Source: Alphaproteobacteria bacterium
GTDB taxonomy: Bacteria; Pseudomonadota; Alphaproteobacteria; Micropepsales; Micropepsaceae
Direction: 5' to 3'
DNA length: 64,000 bases
Assembly: GCA_016124635.1 (NCBI GenBank)
Contig: WGNJ01000002.1
Location: 162,599-226,598 of the forward strand
Each line of letters opens with the position of its first letter. Positions within the stretch are counted from its first letter, which is position 1. The notes beneath the pieces are model-generated. The model saw only the letters and a program-made list of their open reading frames with translations, had not been told where the DNA came from and did not search any database. This document shows positions 52,967-63,355 of this stretch, piece after piece. A program made the translations under genes and the position numbers.

Positions 52967-53236
52967 ATGGATGTATCGACGATTTGGCAATGGCTCGGCG
53001 ATAACGCAAGCGCATTGGCTGCAGTTGCAGCTCTGACTTCGATCGTAGCGTTCGTCGTGAAGAATTTGGTGCAGCTTTATTCCAGAATTTCGTTGACCGA
53101 GATGCTGGGAAAAGGTGGCGCGACCTTCTTTAGGACTGTGGGCTACGTGACCGATCGCGCCATCTGGGTTTTTGTCGGCATCGTTCTCGCCGTTTCGACC
53201 ACTGCCTTCAACTTCTTGGCGGTGCCGCATTCTTAG
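52967..53236 (+). CDS. Small membrane protein, unknown
   Basis: 89 residues from ATG 52967 (AAGGGAACC upstream). Two helices (about 12-32 and 62-84). The segment between them is amphipathic (KNLVQLYSRISLTEMLGKGGATFFRTVG). No family recognised. Confidence 0.5.
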   Translation: MDVSTIWQWLGDNASALAAVAALTSIVAFVVKNLVQLYSRISLTEMLGKGGATFFRTVGYVTDRAIWVFVGIVLAVSTTAFNFLAVPHS

Positions 53237-53266
53237 GCCGCGGCGGCCACTGGGGTGCCGTGTGAT

Positions 53267-53482
53267 CTATTGGCAGTAGCGGTCGCGCTCATCAGGGTCG
53301 CAGAACGCGCGGACCAAGGCTTCCCGCCCGCTGTCCGGACGCGGCGATTGTTCGCTCAGCCCCTCGAGAATCTGGCGGTTCGAGATTCCGCAGTCCTGCA
53401 AGGCGCGCAGATACTCCGCGAGCAGTTCGGCGTCGCGCTCTGCCACGACATCTGTTGCAATGCTGGTTTTAGGGTCCCGCAT
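53267..53482 (-). CDS. Small hypothetical protein
   Basis: 71 residues, acidic and helical (AERDAELLAEYLRALQDCGISNRQILEGL), with a Cys-containing tail (FCDPDERDRYCQ). It has protein-like composition but no known domain; could be a small regulatory protein. Confidence 0.4.
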   Translation of the reverse strand: MRDPKTSIATDVVAERDAELLAEYLRALQDCGISNRQILEGLSEQSPRPDSGREALVRAFCDPDERDRYCQ

Positions 53483-53570
53483 GACGCCGACTATAACGAC
53501 CAGGGCCTAATATCGGGGCAAACCGACCGTGCGAATTTTGCGCAAATCGTACGGAACAACCGCCCGAGCA

Positions 53571-53837
53571 TCAGGCGTAGATATCGAGCGCTGCTCCCGC
53601 GCGCCGTTGGCCGTCGTCCGCCTGTTGAGCCGTCGTCGCTTCGTTCACGCGTGTCGGATCGAGCTTGGAACCGGGCGTGAGATTGCCGCCGAAGCTGACG
53701 GCGTTGTCGCGCTGAGTCGCATCGGCCTTGTTCACAGCGTTTGGATCGTCCTTCGGGTGGGCCGGATCTATGTTGCGCTTGGCGAGCGCGACATCGCTGC
53801 AATCACGGCAGACGTACCCATTGACCATTTCGATCAT
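53571..53837 (-). CDS. Small hypothetical protein with Cys motif
   Basis: 88 residues. The N-terminus MIEMVNGYVCRDCSDVALAKRNIDPAHPKDDPN carries a CRDC pair and then a Pro/Asp-rich and disordered tail. I believe similar short sequences occur in other alphaproteobacteria, but cannot give a name. Confidence 0.55.
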   Translation of the reverse strand: MIEMVNGYVCRDCSDVALAKRNIDPAHPKDDPNAVNKADATQRDNAVSFGGNLTPGSKLDPTRVNEATTAQQADDGQRRAGAALDIYA

Positions 53838-54031
53838 GCGGCGTTTTCCAAGTCACAAAGCCAGCTTGAGCTTGTCGCACTGGCCTTAAGACGAAGTTCG
53901 GCTGCCGCTCTTGCGGACGTCTGCATGGCCCAATGGTGAAAACGGCGTTATTTTCACGGCATCTTAGCCAACTGTTTGTGGCAGCGTCCGCAAAGGTTTT
54001 GCAAATGCGATCGCAGTAGGAGCAGGCGCCG

Positions 54032-55024
54032 ATGAGCCTCATGCAAGGAATGGTGCTGCACCGTGCGCACGAACCGCTTCGATTGGAGGCGCGGCCTGTG
54101 CCGGAGCCTGCACGCGGCGAACTTCTCGTGCGCGTCTCGGTGGGCGCCGTGTGCCGCACCGACCTGCACGTCGTCGACGGCGAGCTGCCTCAAGCTGTTC
54201 ACCCCATTATCCCTGGTCATGAGATTGTCGGCCGGGTCGAGAAATGCGGAGCCAACGTGACGGCCTTCGCGGTGGGGGAAAGGGTTGGTGTCCCTTGGCT
54301 CGGGGGATCCTGCGGTACGTGCGAATTTTGCCGAACGGGCCGCGAGAATCTGTGTGACACGCCCGCATTCACAGGGTGCACGCGCGACGGCGGATTCGCA
54401 ACGCACGTGCTTGCCGACGCACGATTCGCTTTCCGCGTTCCGCAGCAAATGTCTGACAAAGATGTTGCGCCGCTTCTCTGCGCCGGCCTGATTGGTTGGC
54501 GCACGCTCAAGACGGCGGGCGATGCGCCGGTGCTTGGTATCTTTGGCTTCGGCGCCGCCGCGCATTTGATCGCGCAAGTAGCTGTCGCCCAAGGTCGCAG
54601 CATCTACGCCTTTACGCGTGACGGCGATGCGAAAGCGCAAGAATTAGCGCGCGAACTCGGCTGCGCCTGGGCCGGTAGTTCGAATGACGAGCCACCAGCG
54701 CCCCTGGATGCGGCGATTATCTTTGCACCCGTCGGCGCGCTGGTGCCCCGCGCGCTCGCTCTCGTGAAGAAGGGTGGCCGGGTCGTCTGCGGCGGAATCC
54801 ATATGTCCGATATCCCGTCGTTCCCCTACGCATTGCTCTGGGGCGAGCGCCAGGTGTGTTCGGTCGCGAATTTGACACGGGCCGATGCCGTCGAATTTCT
54901 GGATCTGGCCGGTAAAGTCGCCTTGCAGGTCAGGACGACGGAGTACCCGTTGTCGCGCGCCAACGACGCGCTCGATGACTTGCGCGCAGGCCGCCTTTCC
55001 GGCGCGGCGGTGCTACGTCCGTGA
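54032..55024 (+). CDS. Zinc-dependent alcohol dehydrogenase (MDR family)
   Basis: 330 residues with AGGAGCAGG upstream. MDR features: AVCRTDLHVVDGELP with the catalytic-zinc Cys, GHEIVGRVE (zinc His/Glu), the structural-zinc cluster CGTCEFCRTGRENLCD, and the coenzyme fold GIFGFGAAAHLIAQVAVAQG where the third Gly of GxGxxG is Ala. It probably acts on alcohols or aldehydes with NAD(P). It stands alone. Confidence 0.88.
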   Translation: MSLMQGMVLHRAHEPLRLEARPVPEPARGELLVRVSVGAVCRTDLHVVDGELPQAVHPIIPGHEIVGRVEKCGANVTAFAVGERVGVPWLGGSCGTCEFCRTGRENLCDTPAFTGCTRDGGFATHVLADARFAFRVPQQMSDKDVAPLLCAGLIGWRTLKTAGDAPVLGIFGFGAAAHLIAQVAVAQGRSIYAFTRDGDAKAQELARELGCAWAGSSNDEPPAPLDAAIIFAPVGALVPRALALVKKGGRVVCGGIHMSDIPSFPYALLWGERQVCSVANLTRADAVEFLDLAGKVALQVRTTEYPLSRANDALDDLRAGRLSGAAVLRP

Positions 55025-55165
55025 GAGACGCATTTGCTGCCGTCGCTTTCTGAACGCCCCGATCCGCATTAACACATATCAATCTTTTGTTAATTCGAAT
55101 CGCAGGACCATCACTCCAAAGGTGCGCGAAGGGATCGCGCGCCTCGTTTTGAGCGGGAGGATGTC

Positions 55166-55948
55166 ATGTCAGGCGCTGTGGCAGAACAAAGCTTCGACTT
55201 CGGTCGCGTAGGCAATCAAATCACCGGTCTGATCAGCCGCAACTTTGTGCCCTTCGTGACGGCGTCGGCCCTGCTGAGCGGTCTACCCACACTTATCCTC
55301 GCAATCTTCACGATGATGATGCGGCCCGGCCCGGCGGCCGGGATGAGCGGCGGGACAATCGTCCTTAGCCTTCTCTTGTCGTTTGTCGTGATTCTTCCCG
55401 GGTTCGTGTTGCAGGCAGCCCTGACACGAGCCTCGATCGACGATCTGAACGGCAAGCCGGTGTCGATTCCGAACGCGTTGCAGACAGGTGTAGCTAATCT
55501 CTTCCCGCTGCTCGGCCTTGCGATCGTCGTGGGCCTAGGGGTTGGCATCGGATTCATGCTGTTGATCATACCGGGCCTAATCCTGGTCACCTGTTGGCTC
55601 GTGGCTTCGCCCGCTCTGGTGGTGGAACATCTCGGGATATTCGCGGCCATGCAGCGCAGTCTGCATCTCTCCCGCGGCCACCGTTGGGCCTTGTTCGGCA
55701 TCATTGTCGTCTTCTACATCGCCATCATGATCGTTGCGATGATCGTTGGGCTTATCGTGACGGGTTCAGTTGGTTTGCAGGCCTTGGCCGCGGCTCAGTC
55801 CGGCGGCATCGTCTTCGGCCTGATCAACGGCATCGCTCAGACTTTCGTGATCATGGTCACGACCGTCGGCGTTGCCGCAGTCTATTTCGAGCTGCGCCGC
55901 ATCAAGGAAGGTGTCGATGTCACCGAGCTGGCCTCGGTCTTCGACTGA
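55166..55948 (+). CDS. Polytopic membrane protein, unknown (GDPD-membrane-domain-like)
   Basis: 260 residues from ATG 55166 (GGGAGG upstream). About six helices separated by short loops; the pattern LLIIPGLILVTCWLVASPALVVEHLGIFAAMQRSLHLSRGHRW (helix, proline bend, then a helix with an SxxLxRG-type end) is common in a family of membrane proteins related to the glycerophosphodiesterase membrane domain. Function unknown. It converges on the RDD gene with no intergenic space. Confidence 0.7.
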   Translation: MSGAVAEQSFDFGRVGNQITGLISRNFVPFVTASALLSGLPTLILAIFTMMMRPGPAAGMSGGTIVLSLLLSFVVILPGFVLQAALTRASIDDLNGKPVSIPNALQTGVANLFPLLGLAIVVGLGVGIGFMLLIIPGLILVTCWLVASPALVVEHLGIFAAMQRSLHLSRGHRWALFGIIVVFYIAIMIVAMIVGLIVTGSVGLQALAAAQSGGIVFGLINGIAQTFVIMVTTVGVAAVYFELRRIKEGVDVTELASVFD

Positions 55949-56812
55949 TCAGTTGGCGTCGTGCTTGTCCAGTTTGCGTCTGCCGAATAGAAGGCGATGC
56001 TCGAGGTGTTGACGAAGCGCCGCGTAGTAAGCGTTGAGGAATGCGACGTCCTCTTCGTCCGGGCGCTTCGTCCAGCGAATCTTGGTGCGGATGCGTACGG
56101 CGACGGCTTCGACCGAATTCGCCTCGCCGACCCGCAGCACGTTTTCGAGCACCTGCAGCTCCTTGACCCCGTAGACGCCGAGTTGCGCGGCACTGAACGC
56201 GAAAAGCGTCTGAGCGGTTGGCAGAGCTTCGACAAGATCGGGCAGCAGCACCGGCTTGGGGGTGCGCAATACCCAGGTGCCGGCGATGAGATCACCGGCT
56301 CTCAGCTTGTCGCGATTGAATAGCGGGAACAGAACGAAGATCCCGCACCACACGATGCCGGCCAGAATGATCCAAGCATCGATCTCGGCGCCGCGCTGCA
56401 CCAGAAAGCTGACCGGCAGATAAAGCTCGAGCTCCCGCATCGCGTTGCGCGCGACCACCGCGTCCGCGCTCAATACGCCTCCGTCGCGCGCGGCGACGCG
56501 CAAGCCCATCAGCCGCTTGCCTGGTGTCGCCGCTCGTGCGCCGCACTCGAACAACGTGAAGTAGAAATTGCGCAGCACGAAGAAGCCCAGCAACCACACG
56601 ATCAAGGCGGCCGCGCCGCCGCCCTCGATTTGCATCGCCGACAGCACGCCGAGCACGACGAAGAGCAGGGCCACCAGGATGCCGACGATGATCGCGAGAT
56701 CGGTGATCAACGCCACCGCTCGTTCGCTGACCGCCGCGAGCTTGACCCGCAGATCGACGCCTTCCGGCGTGATCAACGGTCTGACCAGAGGATCGGCAAT
56801 CGCTCCCGACAT
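55949..56812 (-). CDS. RDD-domain membrane protein
   Basis: 287 residues from ATG 56812. The RDD domain (20-150) starts VDLRVKLAAVSERAVALITDLAIIVGILVAL, contains FECGARAATPGKRLMGLRVAARDGG and DLIAGTWVLR. The C-terminal 110 residues (from about LPTAQTLFAF) are a separate helical domain. It is last in the operon DUF4129-DUF4350-MoxR-DUF58-SpoIIM-RDD and overlaps the SpoIIM-like gene by one base. RDD proteins have been linked to Na+/H+ exchange in some species. Confidence 0.85.
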   Translation of the reverse strand: MSGAIADPLVRPLITPEGVDLRVKLAAVSERAVALITDLAIIVGILVALLFVVLGVLSAMQIEGGGAAALIVWLLGFFVLRNFYFTLFECGARAATPGKRLMGLRVAARDGGVLSADAVVARNAMRELELYLPVSFLVQRGAEIDAWIILAGIVWCGIFVLFPLFNRDKLRAGDLIAGTWVLRTPKPVLLPDLVEALPTAQTLFAFSAAQLGVYGVKELQVLENVLRVGEANSVEAVAVRIRTKIRWTKRPDEEDVAFLNAYYAALRQHLEHRLLFGRRKLDKHDAN

Positions 56813-57810
56813 CACACCGCCTCGTGCCCGCGGGGCGAATAGAAATAGAGCGCCCAGGCGGTCCCGGTGCCGATCGCGACGCTCCAGCGTATGACGTCGG
56901 ACGTGATCACCTGCCGGGCCACGCCTTCGAGCAGGCCGGCAAAGAACAGCATGACGACCACACCCAGCATGACGATTGCGCCCTGCCGCCCGGCGCGTTC
57001 GGCCGCTGCGACGCGCGTCAGAACACCTGGAAACGCGATCGACCAGCCGATCCGCAAACCGGCCGCGCCAGCGAGCGTCACCGCAAACAGCTCGGTGACG
57101 CCGTGGATGAAGATCCAACCGGTGAATTCGTAGCCGAGACCGTGCGAAGCGAAGAGCGCGATCATCGCCCCCAGCATGCAGCCTTGATAGGCCAGCAGAA
57201 GTGCGCTCGGCACGCAGAATGCGAAGCCGAGCGCAAACGCAAAGAGTGCGATCTGCGCGTTGTGCGTAAACAGAAACGTCGCGAACACGCCGAGCGCGCT
57301 GCTCGCATCGACATCCGTGTACAGCGTCTCGCGCAGCGATTCGGTCGAGGCGGACGTATCGCGTCCGCCAGCCAGGTCTTCGGGAACGAACGACGAATAC
57401 CAGCCCGGCTCCGTCGTCACGAGGGCATAGGCGACGATCGCGCCGGCTAGGATCAACAAGCCCGACGCCAGCGTCTCGCGCCACAAATCGAGCACGGCGG
57501 CCGGCCAATCCCGTTTGAAGAATTGCTCGATGCGTCCGAGCAAGGTCATCCGCGCGCCGTACACAAAGAAATAGGCGCGCGCGCACAGCGCCTCGAGGTA
57601 GTCGATCAGCGCCTGATCGAGCGATGTCTCTCGCGCCACGGAGAGCGACGATAGGGCGGCTCGGTAGAGCGCCGGAAACGCCACCATGTCATCGTCGGAC
57701 AGGCTATTCGCCGACCGCCGCTCGACCTGCAGCAACAGCGCTTCGAGATGGCGCCATGACGCCTCGCGTTCGCGGCGAAAACGCAGAGAGCGGAGGTTCG
57801 TCTCGTTCAT
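56812..57810 (-). CDS. SpoIIM-like (stage II sporulation M family) membrane protein
   Basis: 332 residues from ATG 57810, overlapping the DUF58 stop (TGATG); GTG 57813 is the alternative. A cytoplasmic N-terminal helical region is followed by several membrane helices: TFLFTHNAQIALFAFALGFAFCVPSALLLAYQG and FTGWIFIHGVTELFAVTLAGAAGLRIGW are diagnostic. Outside spore formers this gene occurs in MoxR operons with unknown function. Confidence 0.88.
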   Translation of the reverse strand: MNETNLRSLRFRREREASWRHLEALLLQVERRSANSLSDDDMVAFPALYRAALSSLSVARETSLDQALIDYLEALCARAYFFVYGARMTLLGRIEQFFKRDWPAAVLDLWRETLASGLLILAGAIVAYALVTTEPGWYSSFVPEDLAGGRDTSASTESLRETLYTDVDASSALGVFATFLFTHNAQIALFAFALGFAFCVPSALLLAYQGCMLGAMIALFASHGLGYEFTGWIFIHGVTELFAVTLAGAAGLRIGWSIAFPGVLTRVAAAERAGRQGAIVMLGVVVMLFFAGLLEGVARQVITSDVIRWSVAIGTGTAWALYFYSPRGHEAV

Positions 57811-59126
57811 CACACCCGCTCCTGCCGTCTGAGTTCGTCATAGGCACGAACCAGCTCCGGTCCCAACTGCGCCCGCGTGGTGCTCACGATGTGCACACCG
57901 AGCCGCCGCAGTCGCGCCAGCACCACGTCACGCTCGTTCAGCAATTGCCCCGCAATCACGGCGCGCGACACGTCGCCGGCGGTGCGGGGGAAAACGCCCT
58001 GCATGCTCTCCAGCTCTTCGTCGCGAAACGTGACGAACACAACCATGTGCCGGCGCGTCAGCCGCGTCACGTTTTCGACCATCAACTCCGCGCTGACGGT
58101 GTCGGCGAAATCCGTGAACACCACCACCATCGAGCGCCGCTTTAGGCGCTCGGCCAGCGTGGAGAGGCTCAGGGTGAAGTTCGTTTCTTCCGTCGAATAA
58201 TCGATTGCCGAAGTCAGGGTTTGAAGCTCTGCAAAGGCGCCTGGTCCGGAAACAAAGCCCGTGGCCAGATGCGGTCGCGCGTCGAAGCCGAAGAAACTGA
58301 CACGGTCGCCAAGCTTCAAGCCGACGTAGGCCAGCATGAGTGCCGCATTCAGCGCCGCGTCGACGCGCGGCGTACCGTCGACCGGCTGGCACATCAACCG
58401 CCCGGTATCGATCGCGAAGACAAGCTGATGGTTGCGCTCGGCACGCACCTCCTTGGCCAGCAGAACCATGTGCCGCGCACTCTGCTTCCAATCGACCATG
58501 CGCCGGTCCATGCCTTGCTCGAACTTGGCAAGCGCGTCGAACTCCGATCCGTCACCACGGTCGCGCATGGGCTTCAAGCCGTGAACGAACGTGCGCGAGA
58601 ACAAGCGCTGCGCGTACCGTTCGATCGAACCGATATCGGCCGCGACTGCGATGCGGTGGTCGAGTTCTGCCTCGCTTTGCCGCCAGGCAAGCCCCAACGG
58701 CCCGCGCCAGCGCACGAATGCGCGCGTGAGGCGCGCTTCGCCGCGCCGCGTCGGCGTCGCCCGAAATCCGGTTTCTGCCAGTGCATCGACAACGTCGGGC
58801 TCGCGCAGGCGCGGCGTCAGCTCGATCAGCGGGTTTGTCTCGATTGCAACTTCAGCGCTTTGCGGTGCCCGTTCCGGCGCAAAGCCCAATCGTATCAACA
58901 CTTCGAACGCACCGGCGCCGATGCCGGTCAAGGTCGGCGCCTTGGTCGCCACACGCAAGCTAGCCGGATCGCTTGCCATCTGTGCGTCGACCAAAATGAG
59001 CGCGGCGACCGCTAGGGCCCATGCAGGTCCGACCGGCCATGCCGAAGGCATCAGTGCGACCAACACGAGCGCGATCGGCGCGCCGAGCGCGGCAAGCAAG
59101 ATGGCGCGGCTGGTCGGCGAGATCAT
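57810..59126 (-). CDS. DUF58 / von Willebrand factor A-like protein
   Basis: 438 residues. Two N-terminal helices are followed by a domain with [47 protein letters not shown], which resembles a vWA fold with an altered metal-site (DTGR for DxSxS). It is normally the partner of MoxR ATPases, in chaperone-like pairs that insert metals or assemble complexes. It overlaps the MoxR stop by four bases. Confidence 0.9.
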   Translation of the reverse strand: MISPTSRAILLAALGAPIALVLVALMPSAWPVGPAWALAVAALILVDAQMASDPASLRVATKAPTLTGIGAGAFEVLIRLGFAPERAPQSAEVAIETNPLIELTPRLREPDVVDALAETGFRATPTRRGEARLTRAFVRWRGPLGLAWRQSEAELDHRIAVAADIGSIERYAQRLFSRTFVHGLKPMRDRGDGSEFDALAKFEQGMDRRMVDWKQSARHMVLLAKEVRAERNHQLVFAIDTGRLMCQPVDGTPRVDAALNAALMLAYVGLKLGDRVSFFGFDARPHLATGFVSGPGAFAELQTLTSAIDYSTEETNFTLSLSTLAERLKRRSMVVVFTDFADTVSAELMVENVTRLTRRHMVVFVTFRDEELESMQGVFPRTAGDVSRAVIAGQLLNERDVVLARLRRLGVHIVSTTRAQLGPELVRAYDELRRQERV

Positions 59127-60079
59127 CTGGGTGCTTCGGTCTGCTCGAGGATGGTCTTCAAGGCCGCATCGGTCGTGCGTCCTTCGATTTCGGCTGCGGG
59201 CGACAGCAATACGCGATGACGCAGGGCAGGCGGCGCCAGAAACTTCACGTCATCCGGAATTACGTAATCGCGTCCGTCGAGCGCCGCCCGAGCGCGCGCT
59301 GCGGAGGCCAGCATCGCGCCGGCGCGCGGACTCGCGCCCAGCTCGAAGGTCGTAGCCTCGCGTGTCGCGCGAATGACGCGCACGATGTAGTCGACGACTT
59401 CACTCGTCAGGTTGGTCTTCGATGCGGTTGCGACCGCTGCCGTCAACTCGTCGGCGCTCACCACGGTTTGAATGCCGAGCGCGGTGACGTCATGAACGCG
59501 CGTGCCAAGCCCGTGTTCGGCGACGATACGTCTTTCCTCGTCCGCGCTCGGATAAGACAGGATGTGCTTGAAGAGAAAGCGATCGAGCTGCGCCTCGGGC
59601 AAGGGGTACGCGCCCTGTTGTTCGATTGGGTTCTGCGTCGCGATCACGGTGAAACGCGGGCTCAGCACGTGCCGCTTGCCGTCGAGCGTCACGCCGCGCT
59701 CCTGCATGGCTTCGAGCAGGGCCGCTTGTGTCTTGGGCGGCGTGCGGTTGATTTCGTCCGCCAGCAACACGTCGCAAAAAACCGGGCCCTTGGTCAGCGT
59801 GAACGTGCTAGTTTGAAAGTTGAACAAGTTCGAACCCAAGATGTCGCCAGGCATCAGATCGGGCGTGAATTGGATACGCCCGAACTGCAGGCTCAACGTG
59901 TGTGCGAAGCATTGTGCCAGCAATGTCTTTGCGGTCCCGGGCGGTCCCTCGAGCAAGATGTGCCCGCCCGCGAAAAGCGCGGTCAGCATCAAGTCGACGG
60001 TATCCGATTGACCGACGATCGCCTTTGCGATTTCGGCGCGAATGCGATCGGCGAGCGGTTTGAGTTCAGCGAGCTGCAC
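59123..60079 (-). CDS. MoxR-family AAA+ ATPase
   Basis: 318 residues from GTG 60079, chosen because GGAG lies 7 bases upstream; the same frame stays open much further up through the DUF4350 gene. Walker [14 protein letters not shown], Walker [22 protein letters not shown], sensor 1 [24 protein letters not shown], and [10 protein letters not shown] near sensor 2. MoxR proteins act with vWA partners, here DUF58, as maturation chaperones. It overlaps the DUF4350 gene by 14 bases. Confidence 0.93.
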   Translation of the reverse strand: MQLAELKPLADRIRAEIAKAIVGQSDTVDLMLTALFAGGHILLEGPPGTAKTLLAQCFAHTLSLQFGRIQFTPDLMPGDILGSNLFNFQTSTFTLTKGPVFCDVLLADEINRTPPKTQAALLEAMQERGVTLDGKRHVLSPRFTVIATQNPIEQQGAYPLPEAQLDRFLFKHILSYPSADEERRIVAEHGLGTRVHDVTALGIQTVVSADELTAAVATASKTNLTSEVVDYIVRVIRATREATTFELGASPRAGAMLASAARARAALDGRDYVIPDDVKFLAPPALRHRVLLSPAAEIEGRTTDAALKTILEQTEAPR

Positions 60080-61271
60080 GCAGCATCTCCTCGATCCAAG
60101 CATTGAGTTGACGGGACGCCGCGACGACTTCGGCGGCAGTGTGCGCATTCGCCGCCTGGGCGGCGAGCGCGGAGTACGATGTCGACATGCCCTGCATCGC
60201 GCCGACCCGGTCGAGCATGGCGAACGTTTCAGCGCTCTCGGTGCGCGCCGCGCCGATCTTTTCGGCGGCGGCTGCGGCGAGCAGAGCCGCATAGCGTCCG
60301 CCCATCGTATATTCGCGCCCCGCGATGTGGATGAGCGCCGCGGAGTTTTCGGCAAGCGCCTTCTTGCCGAGCGCAATAGCACGCTCTTGCCGCGCGCGAG
60401 GCCCGGACAGCATCGCGGCTCGCCAGGCAAGCAGCGCTCCTGCGGCGAGCAGCGCCAAAGTGGCGCCGAGCAAAGGCGGCGTCAGCGCAACACGCAGTAG
60501 GCTGCGTCCTGTTTCCAGCCCGTTCAGCGTGACATCGAATACCACCGCACCGTCGTCGCGCAACAAGTCGACAATCGCCATGCCGGCGCGCGCCGTGTTG
60601 AAATTGGCGACCCCTTGCGTGTTCAAGAAGTCGGGATCGGCGAGCACGTAGACGGCGGTTTGTTTGGCGACACGCGCCAGAATGATGCCGCCGCCGGGAG
60701 CCGTGACGATCGGGTCCAGCCCGTCACCCGACAACGTTTGCAACTCGTCGATCTCTCCGGCTGTGTAGAACGTGCCGCCGACGCGCAGGTTGATCCTGGA
60801 GGGTTTAGCGGCGCGACTGATCTTGACGTTCGGAGCAAACGCGCTGATCGGTTCGACGACCCTCGAGTTGGCCATTGTCGACGCTCGTGCGACCCAACCC
60901 GGATGCTCACGCACCGGGTAAGTCGCCCACTTCGAGAGGACGACGAGCGTCGTAAGTCCTCCAAGCCTGTTCAGCTGTTCGCGCGTGAGTTCCGCGCCGG
61001 GCGTCAGGACGACGAGATCGGCCTGTTCATTTCCGCCGGGCTTGCGGCTGACGCTGACGTCCGTCCCAAGCGAGCGCATCAGCTCGACGGCGCCGGCAAA
61101 ACCGATCGCCGAGCGTGAGAGTGCATGCGCCTCCCCGTTGTCGCCGCGCCGAATGTCCGGCGCGAAGGTCGAGAGCGTAATGAATGACGAGAACGAAAAG
61201 ACGCCGACGATAAGGAGCGCGATGATGATGCGCGTCGAAAAGGCTCCGCCGGTGTTGCCCCGCTGGGTCAT
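60066..61271 (-). CDS. DUF4350 membrane protein
   Basis: 401 residues from ATG 61271, overlapping the DUF4129 stop. One N-terminal helix (15-35) is followed by a periplasmic DUF4350 domain ([43 protein letters not shown]). A second helix (about 275-295, [22 protein letters not shown]) leads to a cytoplasmic helical tail. Always a component of MoxR-DUF58 operons; function unknown. Confidence 0.88.
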   Translation of the reverse strand: MTQRGNTGGAFSTRIIIALLIVGVFSFSSFITLSTFAPDIRRGDNGEAHALSRSAIGFAGAVELMRSLGTDVSVSRKPGGNEQADLVVLTPGAELTREQLNRLGGLTTLVVLSKWATYPVREHPGWVARASTMANSRVVEPISAFAPNVKISRAAKPSRINLRVGGTFYTAGEIDELQTLSGDGLDPIVTAPGGGIILARVAKQTAVYVLADPDFLNTQGVANFNTARAGMAIVDLLRDDGAVVFDVTLNGLETGRSLLRVALTPPLLGATLALLAAGALLAWRAAMLSGPRARQERAIALGKKALAENSAALIHIAGREYTMGGRYAALLAAAAAEKIGAARTESAETFAMLDRVGAMQGMSTSYSALAAQAANAHTAAEVVAASRQLNAWIEEMLRAAR

Positions 61272-61906
61272 CGCTGCGCCGCTCCGAACACGAAGTCGAC
61301 ATAGGCGCTTCGGCACGCCGCGAAATCGTCGGCATCGAGCGTGCGTCCGCCGAACAGACTTCGCTCGACGGCACGGGCGATCAAAGCGAACACATCGCGC
61401 CCGCGCGCCGACAACGGCTCGAGCCGCCCGATCTCGCGCGCCGTGAGGCTCGGCATCACGAGATTTGGGAATGCATCCTCGATGTCGTTGATGCTGCGAT
61501 GAAGCAGCACGCGCGCCGCCTCGCTGTAGCGTCCTTCGCGCGCCAATCTGTCGGCTTCTTCGAGCAATGCCTGAGCCTGCGCCTGCGTCGGCTTGAATTT
61601 TGGCTTGGATTGCGGCGTCGTGACCGCCGCAGGTTTGGGCGGACCAGGCAGACGCGCGATGATTTCGCGCAGAATGATATAGAGGATGTAGGCGGCGATC
61701 AGGGCCACGCCGCCCCAGAAGATGACATTGAGAAACGGCGCGAGCGCCTGAAGTGCCTCTCCGAGCGCCTTGAGCCAAGCGGAGGGCGGTTGCTGCGGTG
61801 GCGGAACGGCGAACTTGAACTGAAGAGACGAGTCCTTCAGCAAATGGCGATGCGCCGCCTCGAAGCTTTCGCTGCTTACGGCCGCGGCCAAGATCCCGGT
61901 CGCCAT
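61268..61906 (-). CDS. DUF4129-domain membrane protein
   Basis: 212 residues. One helix (about 60-82, FWGGVALIAAYILYIILREII), a Pro/Lys-rich linker, and the C-terminal DUF4129 domain with EADRLAREGRYSEAARVLLHRSINDIEDAF, PSLTAREIGRLEPLSARGR. It is the first gene of the MoxR operon; a promoter should lie in the region to 62394. Confidence 0.85.
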   Translation of the reverse strand: MATGILAAAVSSESFEAAHRHLLKDSSLQFKFAVPPPQQPPSAWLKALGEALQALAPFLNVIFWGGVALIAAYILYIILREIIARLPGPPKPAAVTTPQSKPKFKPTQAQAQALLEEADRLAREGRYSEAARVLLHRSINDIEDAFPNLVMPSLTAREIGRLEPLSARGRDVFALIARAVERSLFGGRTLDADDFAACRSAYVDFVFGAAQR

Positions 61907-62394
61907 GCGCTCTCCAAATCAGTGCACGAGTAATGCCAGACCCGCCCAAGTCGGCGCAACGTTGTGTTTCCCACACCGCTCGATTCTCCGGCGAGAATCC
62001 GCATTCGTGGACTTGATGCCTTGGCGGCGCGGCTAGCCGCGTGGAAATGAGGATGGCATTGCCGGAAGGTCGGAGCGCAACGTCTCCACTGTTTCCTGCC
62101 GTCGCAAGTCAGTGCCGGCGCGATTTCGCGCATCACGCATCAAGTATGGTGAGCGTCGCAAATCCATTTGCGAAACGTGCCGATCGGCGACGGACACGTC
62201 GGTCTAATCTTTTCTGCTTTGCACAATGGTCCGCGCGCAATCGTCGCTCCGGAACACGCATATCGTCGGCGAATTGATCGGGAACGTGTGCGCAGCCGGG
62301 CCGTTGTCTCTGCTGCTATGGCCCGGCGCAGGTTCCTGTTGGCGAACATCGTCTGGCCGGCTGGCGCAAGTGAAACCAGAAGAAGGACAAGCCA
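61907..62394. other. Divergent intergenic region between MoxR operon and RcnB-like gene
   Basis: 488 bases with no supported gene. Several short frames lack signatures. It should hold the MoxR-operon promoter to the left and the RcnB-gene promoter to the right. I see no repeats or RNA fold that I would defend. Confidence 0.4.
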
Positions 62395-63042
62395 ATGAGG
62401 ACGATAACGGGTGCCTCGATCGCGGCACTGGCGTTCGGTTTGGGTTTTGCCGCAACGCCCGTATTTGCCGCCGACTACGGGCACGGGCAAGATCGAAACG
62501 ATCAAACGAATGCCCAGCAGCAAGATCAGAATCAAAACGGCAAGAGCGACAAGCATCGGCATCGCGATCGTCGCGACGATGCCAAAAGTCAAAATGGGCG
62601 TGCCCCGAGCGGGATGAACAAAGCTGATTGGCAGAAGAGCAACAATGTGGACGACCAGCGCCGCAGCCGCGACGATGCAAGTTCCGACCGCCACGATCGC
62701 CGGGATGATTTCAATCGGAATCATCGCAACGATCACAGGTGGGATCGCAATCGGCCGAAGATCAACGTCGAAATTTATCGGCGCAACATCACGTCCCCGC
62801 GCCGCTATCACATTGGCGCCTATCGCGCCCCGCGCGACTACCACTATCGCCGGTGGCACTATGGAGATCGCCTGCCGATCGCGTTCTATGCGCGTAGCTA
62901 TTGGCTGCTCGATTACATCGCCTTCGGCCTCTTTGCGCCGCCTCCGGGCTATGTCTGGGTGCGCTACGGACCCGACGCGCTGCTGATCGACGTTGAGACG
63001 GGAGAGATCATTCAGGTCCGCTACGACGTCTTCTACTCATAG
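62395..63042 (+). CDS. RcnB-family periplasmic protein
   Basis: 215 residues with a signal peptide (MRTITGASIAALAFGLGFAATPVFA) and AAGGACAAGCC before the start. A long Asp/Arg/His/Asn-rich region (30-125) is followed by the RcnB-type C-terminal region: GYVWVRYGPDALLIDVETGEIIQVRYDVFYS. E. coli RcnB is a periplasmic protein tied to nickel/cobalt homeostasis. The His/Asp-rich part could bind metal, but the function is not shown here. Confidence 0.85.
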   Translation: MRTITGASIAALAFGLGFAATPVFAADYGHGQDRNDQTNAQQQDQNQNGKSDKHRHRDRRDDAKSQNGRAPSGMNKADWQKSNNVDDQRRSRDDASSDRHDRRDDFNRNHRNDHRWDRNRPKINVEIYRRNITSPRRYHIGAYRAPRDYHYRRWHYGDRLPIAFYARSYWLLDYIAFGLFAPPPGYVWVRYGPDALLIDVETGEIIQVRYDVFYS

Positions 63043-63056
63043 AAGCTTCGTCGCCG

Positions 63057-63086
63057 AAAGCCCCGGGGAACCCGCTCCGGGGCTTT
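63057..63086 (+). terminator. Intrinsic terminator after the RcnB-like gene
   Basis: 10-bp stem AAAGCCCCGG / CCGGGGCTTT with a 10-base loop, 15 bases after the stop codon. The T-run is short (TTT). Confidence 0.8.
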
Positions 63087-63136
63087 CACTTTGATCGCGA
63101 CGCAAAGACTCGCGCCGTTCAACGTGGGCGCGGCGC

Positions 63137-63349
63137 CTATTTTCTCCCCCGGTCATACTGAAATACCCGCTCGATCGACACGCCGAAGGCGTCGGCGATC
63201 TTGAACGCGACTTCGAGCGATGGCGAATATTTGCCTTGTTCGATCGCGATGATGGTTTGTCGGGTGACGCCGACGCGCTCGGCGAGCTGCTGTTGTGTCA
63301 TCTCGCCCTGATCGAAGCGCAGGCGCCGAATTTCGTTACGGATCGCCAC
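63137..63349 (-). CDS. XRE-family HTH regulator
   Basis: 70 residues. A single helix-turn-helix domain: [50 protein letters not shown]. It resembles the short YozG-type transcriptional regulators. It lies 6 bases after the membrane-protein gene on the same strand, and the AT-rich promoter region of both carries an inverted repeat that it may bind. Confidence 0.92.
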   Translation of the reverse strand: MAIRNEIRRLRFDQGEMTQQQLAERVGVTRQTIIAIEQGKYSPSLEVAFKIADAFGVSIERVFQYDRGRK

Positions 63350-63355
63350 GATGGT

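Noticed and set aside
56812..57586. Extension of the RDD frame upstream to a 545-codon protein
   Set aside because: The extension is a shifted reading of the SpoIIM-like gene and is Arg-rich without motifs; ATG 56812 sits in the usual stop/start overlap.
60080..60430. Extension of the MoxR frame upstream
   Set aside because: It overlaps the DUF4350 C-terminal coding region and has no family likeness; GTG 60079 has a well-placed GGAG.
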